Positions 53,359 to 62,017 of a DNA stretch of 64,000 nucleotides are shown here, in pieces. Every line of letters begins with the position of its first letter. The stretch's first letter is position 1. This DNA is from Phragmitibacter sp965284365. Its GTDB lineage: Bacteria; Verrucomicrobiota; Verrucomicrobiia; Verrucomicrobiales; Verrucomicrobiaceae. Position numbers and translations under genes: made by a program. The stretch lies in contig OZ260079.1 in assembly GCA_965284365.1 (NCBI GenBank), positions 1,488,001 through 1,552,000 of the forward strand. The letters are read 5' to 3'. The notes beneath the pieces were generated by a model, which was given only the letters and a program-made list of their open reading frames with translations, was not told the DNA's origin and searched no databases.

Positions 53359-53979
53359 CTAGTAAAACCAGCTGACGCCGATCATGCGGCCCAAGCCGTG
53401 GTAACCGCGGTTAAAATCGCTCGTGCCCGCGTTGGAAAAGTGCCGGTATTCGAAGGCGGTTGTCAACGCGCAGCTCGGCGAGAGCATCCACCGGACCCAA
53501 TGATCGAACCCAGTGCGAAGGTCCAGTCCGAACCAAGTAGCGTCTGTGCGTGCTCATCCCGCCACACATCGCTAATAGGAACCCCCTGCGCTGATCTGAA
53601 AAGGGTATCACAGTGTCCTCGGGCTGGACAAAGTTATATCGGAGCACGAGATCTGCGACCGCATGATAGCGGCCAGTGCCTTCGAACGCCCCAATAAGGA
53701 ACTCACAATTACGTGAAAGCTGCCGTCTCCGACGGGGTCATTCAGCATCCATCCATAGCGGAGGGACGCAAGACCGAACCCGACGTCAGGCCGCCTGACG
53801 GTTCCCTTGGTGCCGACACCCCATAATGCGCCCCAAGAAGCTCAAGTTCATGGTTGCCTTTCGCGAAGGGGGAGAGAACTTCTTGAGTTTTGACCGTCAC
53901 AGGGCCGACTTGGGAGATGCCCGCGGTGGAGAGATAAGCGATGCGAGTGCGAGGGTTGCGATCTTGAGAGGTGTCTCAT
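53359..53979 (-). pseudogene. Degenerate inverted pagL copy
   Basis: Minus-strand translation gives blocks of the PagL-like protein in the right order but in changing frames: PFAKGNHELELLGAHYG, then RPDVGFGLASLRYGWMLNDP, then CEFLIGAF and LRYNFVQPEDTVIPF, and finally RWMLSPSCALTTAFEYRHFS, NAGTSDFNRGYHGLG and VSWFY with stop at 53359-53361. At least three frame changes are needed. Upstream, a possible signal begins at ATG 53979 (TPLKIATLALASLI in one frame). The intact gene at 51730 is the nearest relative in the window. The 190 bases before it (53165-53358) hold no gene. Confidence 0.85.
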
Positions 53980-54079
53980 AGGGCAGGAGGTTGGAGCGTG
54001 TAAAAGGACCACCCGACACACAGGCCCAGATAATGGAATGCCTCTGATCTGCGCATCGGGCGCTCGTGAACGGAGTTCT

Positions 54080-54718
54080 TTAGAAGCGGATGGTGAAGCC
54101 AGCTTCCACGACATGGGAGATGCTGTCGTCTTCCGCTCCTTCGATGCTGAAGGCATCCACGCCATAGAGGAGGCGATAGCCTACATTGAAGCTGGCGGCC
54201 TCGGTGATCTTAAATGAGGCTCCTGCCTTGGCTTGGAACGCGAAATTCCAAGAATCCTCGCCTTCGAAGTCGTCGGAATTAAATTCACTCCAGATGGTGC
54301 CAGCGCCGGCTCCAATATAGAGGCCGAAGCGGTCTGTGAGCTCTGCCAAATAGACCGCGTTGGCCATGATGGGAATCTGCTTGTATTCAGCCTCGAAATC
54401 CCCACTGAGTCGACCGAACTTGACTTGATCAACGTCTGACTGGGCGTAGCCGGACTCGAGCTCAAAAGCGAATCCGTTGCCAAAAGCATACCCAAAAGTG
54501 CCGATGGCGGAGAACCCGACATCGAATTCGACGTCCACTGGCCCGAGACTCGCGTCTTGGAGCCACAGAGCCCCTCCCTGAAGAGTGAGATAGGGTCCAA
54601 TATGGCCCGGTGAAGGCGTGATAGACACTGGCGGCGGAACAGAGCGGAACTCTCCCGCCGTGGCAGAAGCTGCCACGGTGGCAAGCGCGATGCAGAGAAG
54701 ACTGAACTTTAGTTTCAT
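54080..54718 (-). CDS. Outer-membrane beta-barrel protein
   Basis: A 212-residue protein with signal peptide (LLCIALATVAASATAGE) and alternating amphipathic strands typical of eight-stranded OmpA/OmpW-like barrels: GPYLTLQGGALWLQD, VGFSAIGTFGYAFGNGFAFE, RFGLYIGAGAGTIWSEFN, FNVGYRLLYGVDAF, ending HVVEAGFTIRF with terminal Phe as BAM expects. ATG 54718 is chosen because it starts the signal; the upstream frame extension lacks coding character. Function unknown. Confidence 0.78.
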   Translation of the reverse strand: MKLKFSLLCIALATVAASATAGEFRSVPPPVSITPSPGHIGPYLTLQGGALWLQDASLGPVDVEFDVGFSAIGTFGYAFGNGFAFELESGYAQSDVDQVKFGRLSGDFEAEYKQIPIMANAVYLAELTDRFGLYIGAGAGTIWSEFNSDDFEGEDSWNFAFQAKAGASFKITEAASFNVGYRLLYGVDAFSIEGAEDDSISHVVEAGFTIRF

Positions 54719-54967
54719 GATGTTATGTTTGTGGTATGGGTGTCTGTTTGGTGTTTCATGTTTCCAGGCGCGGCCTGAGCGACACGAAAAAGCTGTCATC
54801 CGCGCGCAGGTCCGCAGGATCCGAGGGCCAACGGCACCGCAGTCTTGCGGGCGATGCGGCAGCAAGCCGAACTCACTTTGTGAACCCTGGGAGTCATACA
54901 CGCGAAACTCAATGTAGAGTTCCCGACGCTAGCGCCGACTCCTGGATGGAGAATGACTTTGTAGCTT

Positions 54968-54998
54968 GCACATTATTAGCTTTTGACTAATAATGTGC
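54968..54998. promoter_or_regulatory. Perfect 12-bp palindrome before the LysR gene
   Basis: GCACATTATTAG (54968-54979) and CTAATAATGTGC (54987-54998) pair perfectly around a 7-base spacer, ending 5 bases before the lysR ATG (55004). It contains T-N11-A type spacing as in LysR boxes, so autoregulation is likely. The 54719-54967 stretch contains no other recognisable element. Confidence 0.65.
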
Positions 54999-55003
54999 CA
55001 CAC

Positions 55004-55915
55004 ATGGAATTGCGGCACCTTCGTTACTTTGTAGCTGTGGCAGATGCTTTGAATTTTAGCAAAGCTTCCTCCACTCTGCATGTGTCATGTCCGACTTTGA
55101 GCAAACAGATCATGGATCTGGAGGCGTCGCTGGGTGCCCCGCTGCTGGAACGGACCACCCGACAAGTGCGTCTTACCATCCCCGGCGAGGTTTTCCTGGA
55201 GCATGCGCGCAAGATCCTCAGCGAAACAGAGGCCGCGCGCCAAAGGGTGCGCGATGCGTCCCAGGGCAAGCTAGGAACGTTGCGCATCGGCAATGCTGGC
55301 GCTCTTTCCCACAGTTTCATGCCTGCAAGCTTGAGTGTGTTTCGCAAGCATCATCCTGATATCGAGGTGGCGCTGGTTGAAACCGGGATTGAGGAGCATG
55401 TGACTGCGGTGCAGAAAGGGGCGCTCCATCTTGGATTTCATGTGGACGTCATGGGGAAGCTTCCCCCCGGTATTCGACACCTGCCAGTCTTGAAAGGCCA
55501 TTTTCATCTAATCCATGGGCGGGACCACCGGCTGGGAAAACTCAAGGAGGTCAGGCTGGCAGATCTCAAGGATGAGAAGTTCATGAGTTTCAAAAACGCC
55601 GCCATTGCTACTCATGAAAAACTCGTGGCAAACATTCTGGCTGAAAGTGGGCTTAAAATCGCTCCCATGACTGTCGTGAATGGATACGAAGTCTTCCTGG
55701 CCATGATCGCGGGCGGGGACGGCATCTCGTTGCTGCCGAGGTTCGGCAACGCGTTACTGCTCGATGGGCTGGCGATGCGACCGCTAAAAGAGCCCCCGCT
55801 CAAGACTGCTCTTACCGTATCCGTCGTCTGGCGCGAAAGGCCGCGAATCGCGCTGGTCTCGCATTTTGTCGAAGTTGTAAAGACCGCGAGTCACGGGTTG
55901 CTGGCCAACGCGTAG
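55004..55915 (+). CDS. LysR-family transcriptional regulator
   Basis: A 303-residue regulator. The N-terminal HTH (ELRHLRYFVAVADALNFSKA, LSKQIMDLEASLGAPLLERT) is followed by a linker helix and a periplasmic-binding-like effector domain (GTLRIGNAGALSHSFMPASL, FLAMIAGGDGISLLP). ATG 55004 gives the standard MELRHLRYF start; an upstream ATG would fall inside the palindrome. The target may be the divergent barrel gene or itself; the inducer is unknown. It is the last chromosomal-looking gene before the plasmid-like section. Confidence 0.9.
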   Translation: MELRHLRYFVAVADALNFSKASSTLHVSCPTLSKQIMDLEASLGAPLLERTTRQVRLTIPGEVFLEHARKILSETEAARQRVRDASQGKLGTLRIGNAGALSHSFMPASLSVFRKHHPDIEVALVETGIEEHVTAVQKGALHLGFHVDVMGKLPPGIRHLPVLKGHFHLIHGRDHRLGKLKEVRLADLKDEKFMSFKNAAIATHEKLVANILAESGLKIAPMTVVNGYEVFLAMIAGGDGISLLPRFGNALLLDGLAMRPLKEPPLKTALTVSVVWRERPRIALVSHFVEVVKTASHGLLANA

Positions 55916-56499
55916 TTCGCATAGCCGCTGCGGCCTTTCCGAACAGCATCCGCGAAAAAAGCACGTATCAATCATGTCATTCCAAAGGTGATTCCAATCC
56001 TGTTTTGTAATTGGAAGTTTAACATCACATCATTTGGGGAAAAGCCTTTCCCTCGCCGCTACTTCGTGCGCAGCTACCCAATCTAACGGGGACACCCCGT
56101 AACGCCCCGAGCATCTGGCTCTCCCCACTTGGCAAAGCCTTTAACGCCAAAGCGCGTGTCATGCCTTGCCAACTGCCACAAGATAATATGGCACACCGAG
56201 AGCAGCCTTTACGCGGCACGCTCCGCTACGCTCAGGCGTAACCGCTCCAATCTGTCTCCGTGCCGATAGTATGCCGCCTGTGGCGGCTTTCCCCGCCGCT
56301 TCGGTCAGCAATGTCTCCCTCATGCGGCTTTTTCTAATGCCTCCCGGATGTTCGTGAAGTCAAGGGCATCCAAAGGCTGTCCCTGAAGGGCACCCTCCTT
56401 CGGAGCCTCCCTGTGACTGCCGCCCATCCTTCGGCGGTTTGGTCATCAGTTTTTGCGCGCGCGTGAGTGCTTTTCGCAAAACCGAAACAGGAGGATATT
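55916..56499. other. Non-coding leader with several hairpins before ardC
   Basis: No convincing gene in 584 bases. Inverted repeats include TTCCAAT/ATTGGAA (55992-55998, 56010-56016), CCGCC/GGCGG around a CATCCTTC loop (56420-56437), a CTCC-TTC-GGAG hairpin nearby, and TTTTGCG/CGCAAAA (56451-56457, 56475-56481) just before the Shine-Dalgarno site AGGAGG (about 56488-56493). CCTTCGG recurs in loops. The composition changes here from the chromosomal pattern, so this is a candidate junction and a regulatory leader. Confidence 0.5.
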
Positions 56500-57399
56500 A
56501 TGAAACAAGACATCTATGAACAGGTAACAGACCGCATCATTAGCCAGTTGGAACAAGGGGTTGTGCCGTGGCAATCGCCATTCTTTTCCAAGGTGGGATT
56601 CCCGAGGAACTTTTCTACCGGGAATGCATATCAGGGCATCAATGTTTTTCTGCTTGGCAGCCTTCGCTATACATCGCCCTATTTCCTGACTTTCATTCAG
56701 GCAAAGGAGCTTGGCGGGAATGTTCGGAAGGGCGAGCGCGGTTCGCTTGTCGTGAAGTATGGCACCTACCAGAAGGAAGAGGAGCAGGCAGCCGCCCCCG
56801 GCGAAGACGCAGAGACACGCCGGTATTTGAAGGCTTACACCGTGTTTCATGCCTCCCAGATCGATGGCATCGAATTCCCGGCACCTGCAAACCTGCCGGA
56901 GCTATCCATCACCGAAAGGACAGACAATGCACGGGCAATCATCGCCGGGATGCCAAGCCCTCCGCGCATGCAGGAAGGTTCTGCCGTTCCCTGCTACCTT
57001 CCCAAAGAGGACGCCGTGAACATGCCGGAGAAGATGTTCTTTAGCAGCGAGGACGGTTATTACTCAACGCTGTTTCACGAGCTGACGCATTCCACCGGCC
57101 ACGCTTCGCGCCTTGCCCGGAAATCACTGCTTGAGAATAAAGGCTTTGAAGCCGCAGGCGATACCGCCCGGAAGACATACGCCGAGGAAGAGCTTGTCGC
57201 CGAAATGGGCGCATCATTCCTTAAAGCCCATGCAGGCATCATTGAGGAGGAAGTAACGAATACCGCCGCCTACCTGCAAAGCTGGATCAATGCCCTCAAA
57301 TTCAAGGACGCAAAAGGCTGGATAATTCGTGCAGCATCACAGGCGCAGAAGGCCGCCAACTACATCCTGAACGAGAATCTAGAGGAGGCCGCAAAATGA
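56500..57399 (+). CDS. ardC: ArdC-type antirestriction protein (ssDNA-binding plus zincin)
   Basis: A 299-residue protein. The N-terminal ArdC domain (about 1-125: DIYEQVTDRIISQLEQGVVP, PRNFSTGNAYQGINVFLL, AYTVFHASQIDG) binds single-stranded DNA. The C-terminal metallopeptidase-like domain has HELTH (193-197) and Glu 235 (EEELVAEMGA) as zinc ligands. ArdC proteins protect incoming conjugative DNA from restriction. ATG 56500 is chosen because AGGAGG precedes it by 7 bases; the frame could extend to 56467. It marks the start of mobile DNA and is coupled to the next gene. Confidence 0.9.
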   Translation: MKQDIYEQVTDRIISQLEQGVVPWQSPFFSKVGFPRNFSTGNAYQGINVFLLGSLRYTSPYFLTFIQAKELGGNVRKGERGSLVVKYGTYQKEEEQAAAPGEDAETRRYLKAYTVFHASQIDGIEFPAPANLPELSITERTDNARAIIAGMPSPPRMQEGSAVPCYLPKEDAVNMPEKMFFSSEDGYYSTLFHELTHSTGHASRLARKSLLENKGFEAAGDTARKTYAEEELVAEMGASFLKAHAGIIEEEVTNTAAYLQSWINALKFKDAKGWIIRAASQAQKAANYILNENLEEAAK

Positions 57400-57590
57400 A
57401 TGCGCTGCTTTCACTATCTGATGAGGAACTGATGGTTTCGGCAGACCTCACCGACGCGGAGTTCGACCAGCTTGAAAGCGGGCTTGCTCTCCGCGCCGCG
57501 TGCCTCGGCTGGACTGGCGACTCCATGCGCCAGCCCTTGGAAACCGTGGCAGCTATCGTTCGCGGCATCATCGCGAAACGAGTAGACTGA
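57396..57590 (+). CDS. Small protein coupled to ardC
   Basis: A 64-residue acidic helical protein (LSLSDEELMVSADLTDAEFD, QLESGLALRAA). Its ATG overlaps the ardC stop by 4 bases. No family was recognised; similar short ORFs often trail antirestriction genes in plasmids. It could be a partner or regulator of ArdC. Confidence 0.55.
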   Translation: MNALLSLSDEELMVSADLTDAEFDQLESGLALRAACLGWTGDSMRQPLETVAAIVRGIIAKRVD

Positions 57591-57960
57591 ATAAAGGCTC
57601 AGCGAGAACTTCTCAGAACAACGCTGCTCCAAAGGGAGCGATTGCTATCGACGTTACTACGGGCTGGCTAGACGGCTCCAAAGCCAGGCATGGATAACCA
57701 AAAAAAATCAATTCTGCCTCCGCTATGGGCGCGACGCATTTCATTCGCGCGTCCTAGTGAATGGCAGAAGGCTTCATTAATGCGCGAGGATCAACCATGC
57801 TGAACCAGTGTCGCTAACACCAGCGCCGGCAATCTATTTCGCTATAAGACTTCGCAGCTTAAGTCGGACGTACAATGTCACTATTCAATCAGCAATTTGA
57901 GGATTGATTCCAACCTGTAACTAGTGTAAGTTTGTTTAATGTAGAGGATAGATATACAAT
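57591..57960. other. Intergenic stretch, no gene seen
   Basis: 370 bases with no convincing ORF. A short GCTCC/GGGAGC stem-loop lies near 57630-57645. The second half is AT-rich and includes TA-rich stretches near 57930-57960 that could serve as promoter for the next gene. It separates the ardC pair from the AT-rich cargo. Confidence 0.4.
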
Positions 57961-58413
57961 TTGGATGAGCCACTAGCTAACTATGACAGAAAGGATTTAA
58001 TACGTTTGTTCTCTTTAGGGCGGCCATTGCCATTTGGGCACGACCTAGGCAATGCGCTGTCACCAGCGATCGATCTTGGAGTAATTTATTCTCATTTCTA
58101 CGATGCTACCGCTGGTATGACAGAAGCAATGTCATGCCGTTCTGGCAAAATAATTGTATCATTTGATATCGAGATTTACGACTTGGAACGGCTACTTAAA
58201 GCACATGCTTCGCTGGTTAAAATTCGGAAACCCGAACTACTGATTACCCATACATTGGCGGCTCAAATCACTGAAAACACGCTCACAAGATACGTCCTTA
58301 AGGCTCTCCCTGTAAATGGACCAGCGAACGCGCTGGATCTGGAAAATTTCCTGAAACGCACACTAGGACTTTCCCCCGAGCATCAAGGACAGCCCTCCAG
58401 TAGACTACAATAA
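57961..58413 (+). CDS. Hypothetical AT-rich cargo protein, 150 residues
   Basis: Starts at TTG 57961 (no ATG is available). The sequence (DLIRLFSLGRPLPFGHDLGN, GKIIVSFDIEIYDLERLLKA, KPELLITHTLAAQITENTLT) looks like a real mixed alpha/beta protein rather than random, but no family was recognised. Codon use is AT-rich, unlike ardC or the relaxase operon. Its 3' end overlaps the next, convergent gene by 9 bases. Confidence 0.45.
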   Translation: MDEPLANYDRKDLIRLFSLGRPLPFGHDLGNALSPAIDLGVIYSHFYDATAGMTEAMSCRSGKIIVSFDIEIYDLERLLKAHASLVKIRKPELLITHTLAAQITENTLTRYVLKALPVNGPANALDLENFLKRTLGLSPEHQGQPSSRLQ

Positions 58414-59118
58414 CCCTCGGCAAGTAAGTGCTATGCTTATTCCTTCTATAGATTGGCCGCTCGCTATCGCGCGCTCGTCTAACGCTAATAGCCGATTCTT
58501 ACCTGGAGCTTGAAAATTAAACGCTGCGCACTTCCCATCAATCACTGGCATATCGAGAATACTAGGCTTTATTGCGAATATCTCCTGTATAAAAAAGGTG
58601 GGGGTTTCAGCATTAGCAGGATTATTACTCAAGGCAAAGTACTCTCGGCATCCAATCCACTCTTCTGTCATGGGCCCAGAAATTCGCAACTCGTGTTCAT
58701 CTACTAGTTCTTCCAGCAATTCACGATTGGCGCTACACTCCCTCTCTTCCTCATGTCTAGCATGAAACCATGACCTGAAAATATTTAAGGACTTGTAGTT
58801 AAGGGATAGGCGAATGTCATATCGTCCGGCATTATCAGGCGGCCTTTCGAACTCTATTTCACACTGACTTAACGCAGTCACGGAGTTAGCATTAATTAGT
58901 ATACCTCCGCCAAGTGGCGTAATCTGTAATAGGCCGTCCCTAAACCTGGATCGGTTTAGTTCCAAAACCAATTTATTATCTGTCGTATGCAATTTTACAC
59001 ACGACGAGGCGCTAATTCTTATCCTGTGGATTGCTGGCATTCTATTTAAGATTATTGAAAGCGACGTTGGCTGCCGCAAGTGCAAAGGCTGTGGCTTCAC
59101 CATGTTTATCACGATCAT
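58405..59118 (-). CDS. Hypothetical AT-rich cargo protein, up to 237 residues
   Basis: The strand-rich body includes LVLELNRSRFRDGLLQITPL, CEIEFERPPDNAGRYDIRLS and FFIQEIFAIKPSILDM, with a helical charged middle (RHEEERECSANRELLEELVD). ATG 59118 or ATG 59040 (MPAIHRIRIS) could start it; the second fits the coding pattern better. No family recognised. It lies downstream of the 342-residue gene on the same strand (54 bases), so they may be cotranscribed. Confidence 0.5.
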   Translation of the reverse strand: MIVINMVKPQPLHLRQPTSLSIILNRMPAIHRIRISASSCVKLHTTDNKLVLELNRSRFRDGLLQITPLGGGILINANSVTALSQCEIEFERPPDNAGRYDIRLSLNYKSLNIFRSWFHARHEEERECSANRELLEELVDEHELRISGPMTEEWIGCREYFALSNNPANAETPTFFIQEIFAIKPSILDMPVIDGKCAAFNFQAPGKNRLLALDERAIASGQSIEGISIALTCRGLL

Positions 59119-59172
59119 CAGACTTACCGCCGCGAGGCCCGAACACCTTGGCAGTCACTATGTTTGACAAAA

Positions 59173-60201
59173 TTAGGTGCGCAAAATACTCTTTCTTCTG
59201 CACGCCTGCTTTAGCTGCAGCGATTCTAATATATTCCCAACCGGTCTCAAAGGTTCAGTGGCTTTTCTCAGTTTCAAATAGGGAGCAGATGCAATATCTT
59301 TTGATTGGTTGCCCTCAAATCCTAATGCTTCCCTTATAGTTTGCAGAAGAAACTCTTGCGCGCATTCGATTGGAAAGCCTATGGCGCCCCATGATTTCCA
59401 GAAATTTGTTACATGCTGCGTGCGCTCCATTAGTGCCTTGGGAGTGTCAAGGATAGGACCGATCATATACTCTTCGGGAACCTCTTCCCTCATTACAAAA
59501 CGCTCCTTAGGATGGAGGTGATAAAATAGAGGGATAACAACTCTTTGCTTCGACGCTTGGAGAGCATAATTAGAGATGAAGCATTGAATGGACCCGTTCA
59601 AATATGGCTCCTTCGCTTTTCCGTCGCTCTTTTTTTCAGATGTAAAATTGAATGACAGACACACTAGGTATTTAACTGTCCCGGCGGCTGGTTCGCCCAT
59701 AAAATATCCGAGATTTTCCAAGTACCACGTATATAGATTTATGAAACAGCTCAAATGACCGTCGAGCGTGGGTGTTGGCAGCAATAGTCCGAAATCATCT
59801 CCGCTCCTGTTGTGAATAACATACTCGGTTTTTGAAAGATCACTTGCAATACCATTGATAAATTCGTGATTCTGCGGATTGCTATGATTAAGAAGGTGCT
59901 TTAGATCGGATAGATACTTTCTGAGGTCTGCGTGTGAAGCCACCGTTTGTTTTGAGCCTAGGCCAATAATTTTAGCCAGATTCCTCAACGTTGAGGTTAA
60001 AGGCGGCTCTGTCTCAGAACTAATTGCTGTAATCTTTTTGATTAATATAGGCACTATCTTGTGATTGAATATATTGGCTGATAGTCTTGTTCCTTTTGGT
60101 ATACTTTGCTTGAGGTGATGCATAACCTCGTTCTCAATCACTATGGAGCCTAGGTAGATATCTAACAAACATATGTAGTGTGCAGACTTTAATTTTTGCA
60201 T
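59173..60201 (-). CDS. Hypothetical AT-rich cargo protein, 342 residues
   Basis: A soluble alpha/beta protein without signal or membrane helix. Segments include HYICLLDIYLGSIVIENEVM, NRSGDDFGLLLPTPTLDGHL, VKYLVCLSFNFTS and KQRVVIPLFYHLHPKERFVM. No nuclease, NTPase or methylase motif was seen. AT-rich composition and position between ardC and the relaxase operon mark it as cargo of the mobile region. With the gene after it, it may form a two-gene unit. Confidence 0.55.
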   Translation of the reverse strand: MQKLKSAHYICLLDIYLGSIVIENEVMHHLKQSIPKGTRLSANIFNHKIVPILIKKITAISSETEPPLTSTLRNLAKIIGLGSKQTVASHADLRKYLSDLKHLLNHSNPQNHEFINGIASDLSKTEYVIHNRSGDDFGLLLPTPTLDGHLSCFINLYTWYLENLGYFMGEPAAGTVKYLVCLSFNFTSEKKSDGKAKEPYLNGSIQCFISNYALQASKQRVVIPLFYHLHPKERFVMREEVPEEYMIGPILDTPKALMERTQHVTNFWKSWGAIGFPIECAQEFLLQTIREALGFEGNQSKDIASAPYLKLRKATEPLRPVGNILESLQLKQACRRKSILRT

Positions 60202-60296
60202 AAAACAATTTGATCTATAACTGTTACGCGTATAGAAACATCAGCTTCTAGCCTCTTGACTTTGAAGAGAAGGGTTGTTTGGTGAGGCTACAGTCT

Positions 60297-61598
60297 TCAT
60301 TTGTCAGCCCCCCAGATTTCCACAGCTACAATCCTTGCGACCATTCTTTTTAGCGCTACCAACTCAGTAAGCTCCGAGCCGTCCGGCTTCATTCTATAGA
60401 GCGCATCCCTCGTTCCGAAGACGACAAGTTCGACTTGCCGCAACGGAGCCACGGCTCCGCTGCCATTCAGGCCAGCAATGTATGGCTCAGCCACTACCAA
60501 ACGCTCTGCATCTCCTATTGTGCGAAGCCAGGTTCCGCGCAGGTTTGTGTTAGGAACGTCCCGCGTATAAATGAGCGTGTCATCGCTGACCCATCCGAAA
60601 TGCTGGGCGGGTGTCCCAAAGTCAGACGCAGCTTTCCGCTTGAGATCCACAACCGCAACTCCCTTCCTGCCCCCGCAAAGCATATAGCCGCCATTTGGCG
60701 ATGCCTGGGCAATTTGACTGCAACTGAAGGGGAGCGTTGCTATCTGGTTCAGGCTGCCGCTCACACGGTTATAAACAGCGAATTTCGTTGCGCCAAGAAT
60801 AAGGGCGCAGGAATCGTCATCGATCCACTGCACATCAGAAAGACGCTCTGGTATGCTTGCGACCACCTTGGCCTCCAATCTGTTCACATCATAAAAGCAC
60901 AGCTTGCCGCCCTCTTCATTCAACATATAACGGCCATTTGGCGACCGGCGCTTAGGGACATTCAGTTGGGGAATTTTGACTGGTTGGATATCGCCGTTTT
61001 GGAGATCGACGCGAATGAGTTTGTTTTGCAGCCGCATGATGAGGGCCTCTTCCGAGAACAGGCGCACATTGGGCTCAAAGTAATTCGGGACGAACTGGCC
61101 GAGCTTGGTTGCCTGCCGCTCATTGGAAAAGGCAAAGGCATTCCAATCTACATCAGCCAGCCAAATATCCCCATCCCGCACGAACATCGCCCGCTTCCCG
61201 TCACTGGAAAAGGCAGGCGGAGAAGTTTCGCCCATTGCGCCGTCCTTCCTGCCGTCAATGCCGTAGCGCATGATACCGCGCTCAACCTGCACCATCAGCT
61301 TGTTCGTCTCTGGCTGGTAGAACAAACGCTGCGGAATACCGTTAAGCCAATCCTGAAATATGCGCTCTCCGGTGCTTACGTCATAGAGATCCTTCCCGAC
61401 TAGGGCAAGCCAGCCCATCTTGGCTGGAAGTGCTGCCACCTTTGCCGCCTTTTCAATTTTCCTGTAATCGACCCGCTCCTGCTGAGGACGGGCAGGCTTC
61501 TTTGTCATCCACCAGAAGACGAACAGGCCAGTGCTGATGATGAATACAGCGCCTACCACCGCGAACTTGGGGAACTGCTTGATAATGCGCCAGTTCAT
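60297..61598 (-). CDS. Membrane-anchored beta-propeller protein in the relaxase operon
   Basis: A 433-residue protein with one N-terminal membrane helix (FAVVGAVFIISTGLFVFWWM) and a WD/TolB-like propeller made of repeats such as PPAFSSDGKRAMFVRDGDIW, KRRSPNGRYMLNEEGGKLCF and AQASPNGGYMLCGGRKGVAV. These bind proteins rather than catalyse. It is the last gene of a minus-strand operon after the relaxase and a 138-residue protein; ATGA overlap with the latter indicates coupling. The role in conjugation is unknown. Confidence 0.7.
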   Translation of the reverse strand: MNWRIIKQFPKFAVVGAVFIISTGLFVFWWMTKKPARPQQERVDYRKIEKAAKVAALPAKMGWLALVGKDLYDVSTGERIFQDWLNGIPQRLFYQPETNKLMVQVERGIMRYGIDGRKDGAMGETSPPAFSSDGKRAMFVRDGDIWLADVDWNAFAFSNERQATKLGQFVPNYFEPNVRLFSEEALIMRLQNKLIRVDLQNGDIQPVKIPQLNVPKRRSPNGRYMLNEEGGKLCFYDVNRLEAKVVASIPERLSDVQWIDDDSCALILGATKFAVYNRVSGSLNQIATLPFSCSQIAQASPNGGYMLCGGRKGVAVVDLKRKAASDFGTPAQHFGWVSDDTLIYTRDVPNTNLRGTWLRTIGDAERLVVAEPYIAGLNGSGAVAPLRQVELVVFGTRDALYRMKPDGSELTELVALKRMVARIVAVEIWGADK

Positions 61599-62011
61599 TC
61601 TTCGGCGGCAGGTTCCTCGGTAAAGCCTTTGGGCGGTGTGATACTGATTTCTTTGATGTAGGTCTTAAGGCCGTCATGGTCCTGGAGATCTGAGTCGGCT
61701 TCCTTGATCCAGGCAACACGCTTATTTTTGATGCCGTTGAATATCGGCCTGAGCCCCCTGCCCTTAACCGTAATCAGGAAGCCGCCACATTCGAGGTCTA
61801 TGCATCCTGCTTCGGGGTCATGATTGAACCACAGCAGATCAGAATAGCTGAAACAGGTCTGGAGGCCATTCTGGAACCTGAGTTCCAAGAAATTCTCCTG
61901 ATTAGCTTCGCCAATAAGGACTGAGTAGAGCTTGTCGCCATCTTCCTCAGTTTCAGCCACCGGCTGGGCTGCCTGTCGCTTCTTTAGGATATCGTCAATA
62001 TTGTCCGGCAT
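61595..62011 (-). CDS. Small protein between relaxase and propeller genes
   Basis: A 138-residue acidic soluble protein (KLYSVLIGEANQENFLELRF, GCIDLECGGFLITVKGRGLR, HDGLKTYIKEISITPPKGF). It has no recognised family. It starts 6 bases after the relaxase stop, with a GTGAGG ribosome site overlapping that stop, and its own stop overlaps the propeller start by 4 bases. So it belongs to the mobility operon. Confidence 0.65.
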   Translation of the reverse strand: MPDNIDDILKKRQAAQPVAETEEDGDKLYSVLIGEANQENFLELRFQNGLQTCFSYSDLLWFNHDPEAGCIDLECGGFLITVKGRGLRPIFNGIKNKRVAWIKEADSDLQDHDGLKTYIKEISITPPKGFTEEPAAEE

Positions 62012-62017
62012 ATATCC

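Noticed and set aside
53293..53697. 134-codon plus-strand ORF
   Set aside because: The minus strand here carries the broken pagL; the plus frame is its shadow.
56025..56219. 64-codon minus-strand ORF upstream of ardC
   Set aside because: No ribosome site, no conserved-looking pattern, and it lies in a hairpin-rich leader.
60435..61403. 322-codon plus-strand ORF opposite the propeller gene
   Set aside because: The minus-strand gene has a membrane helix, repeats and coupling to its neighbour; the plus ORF has no recognisable features.
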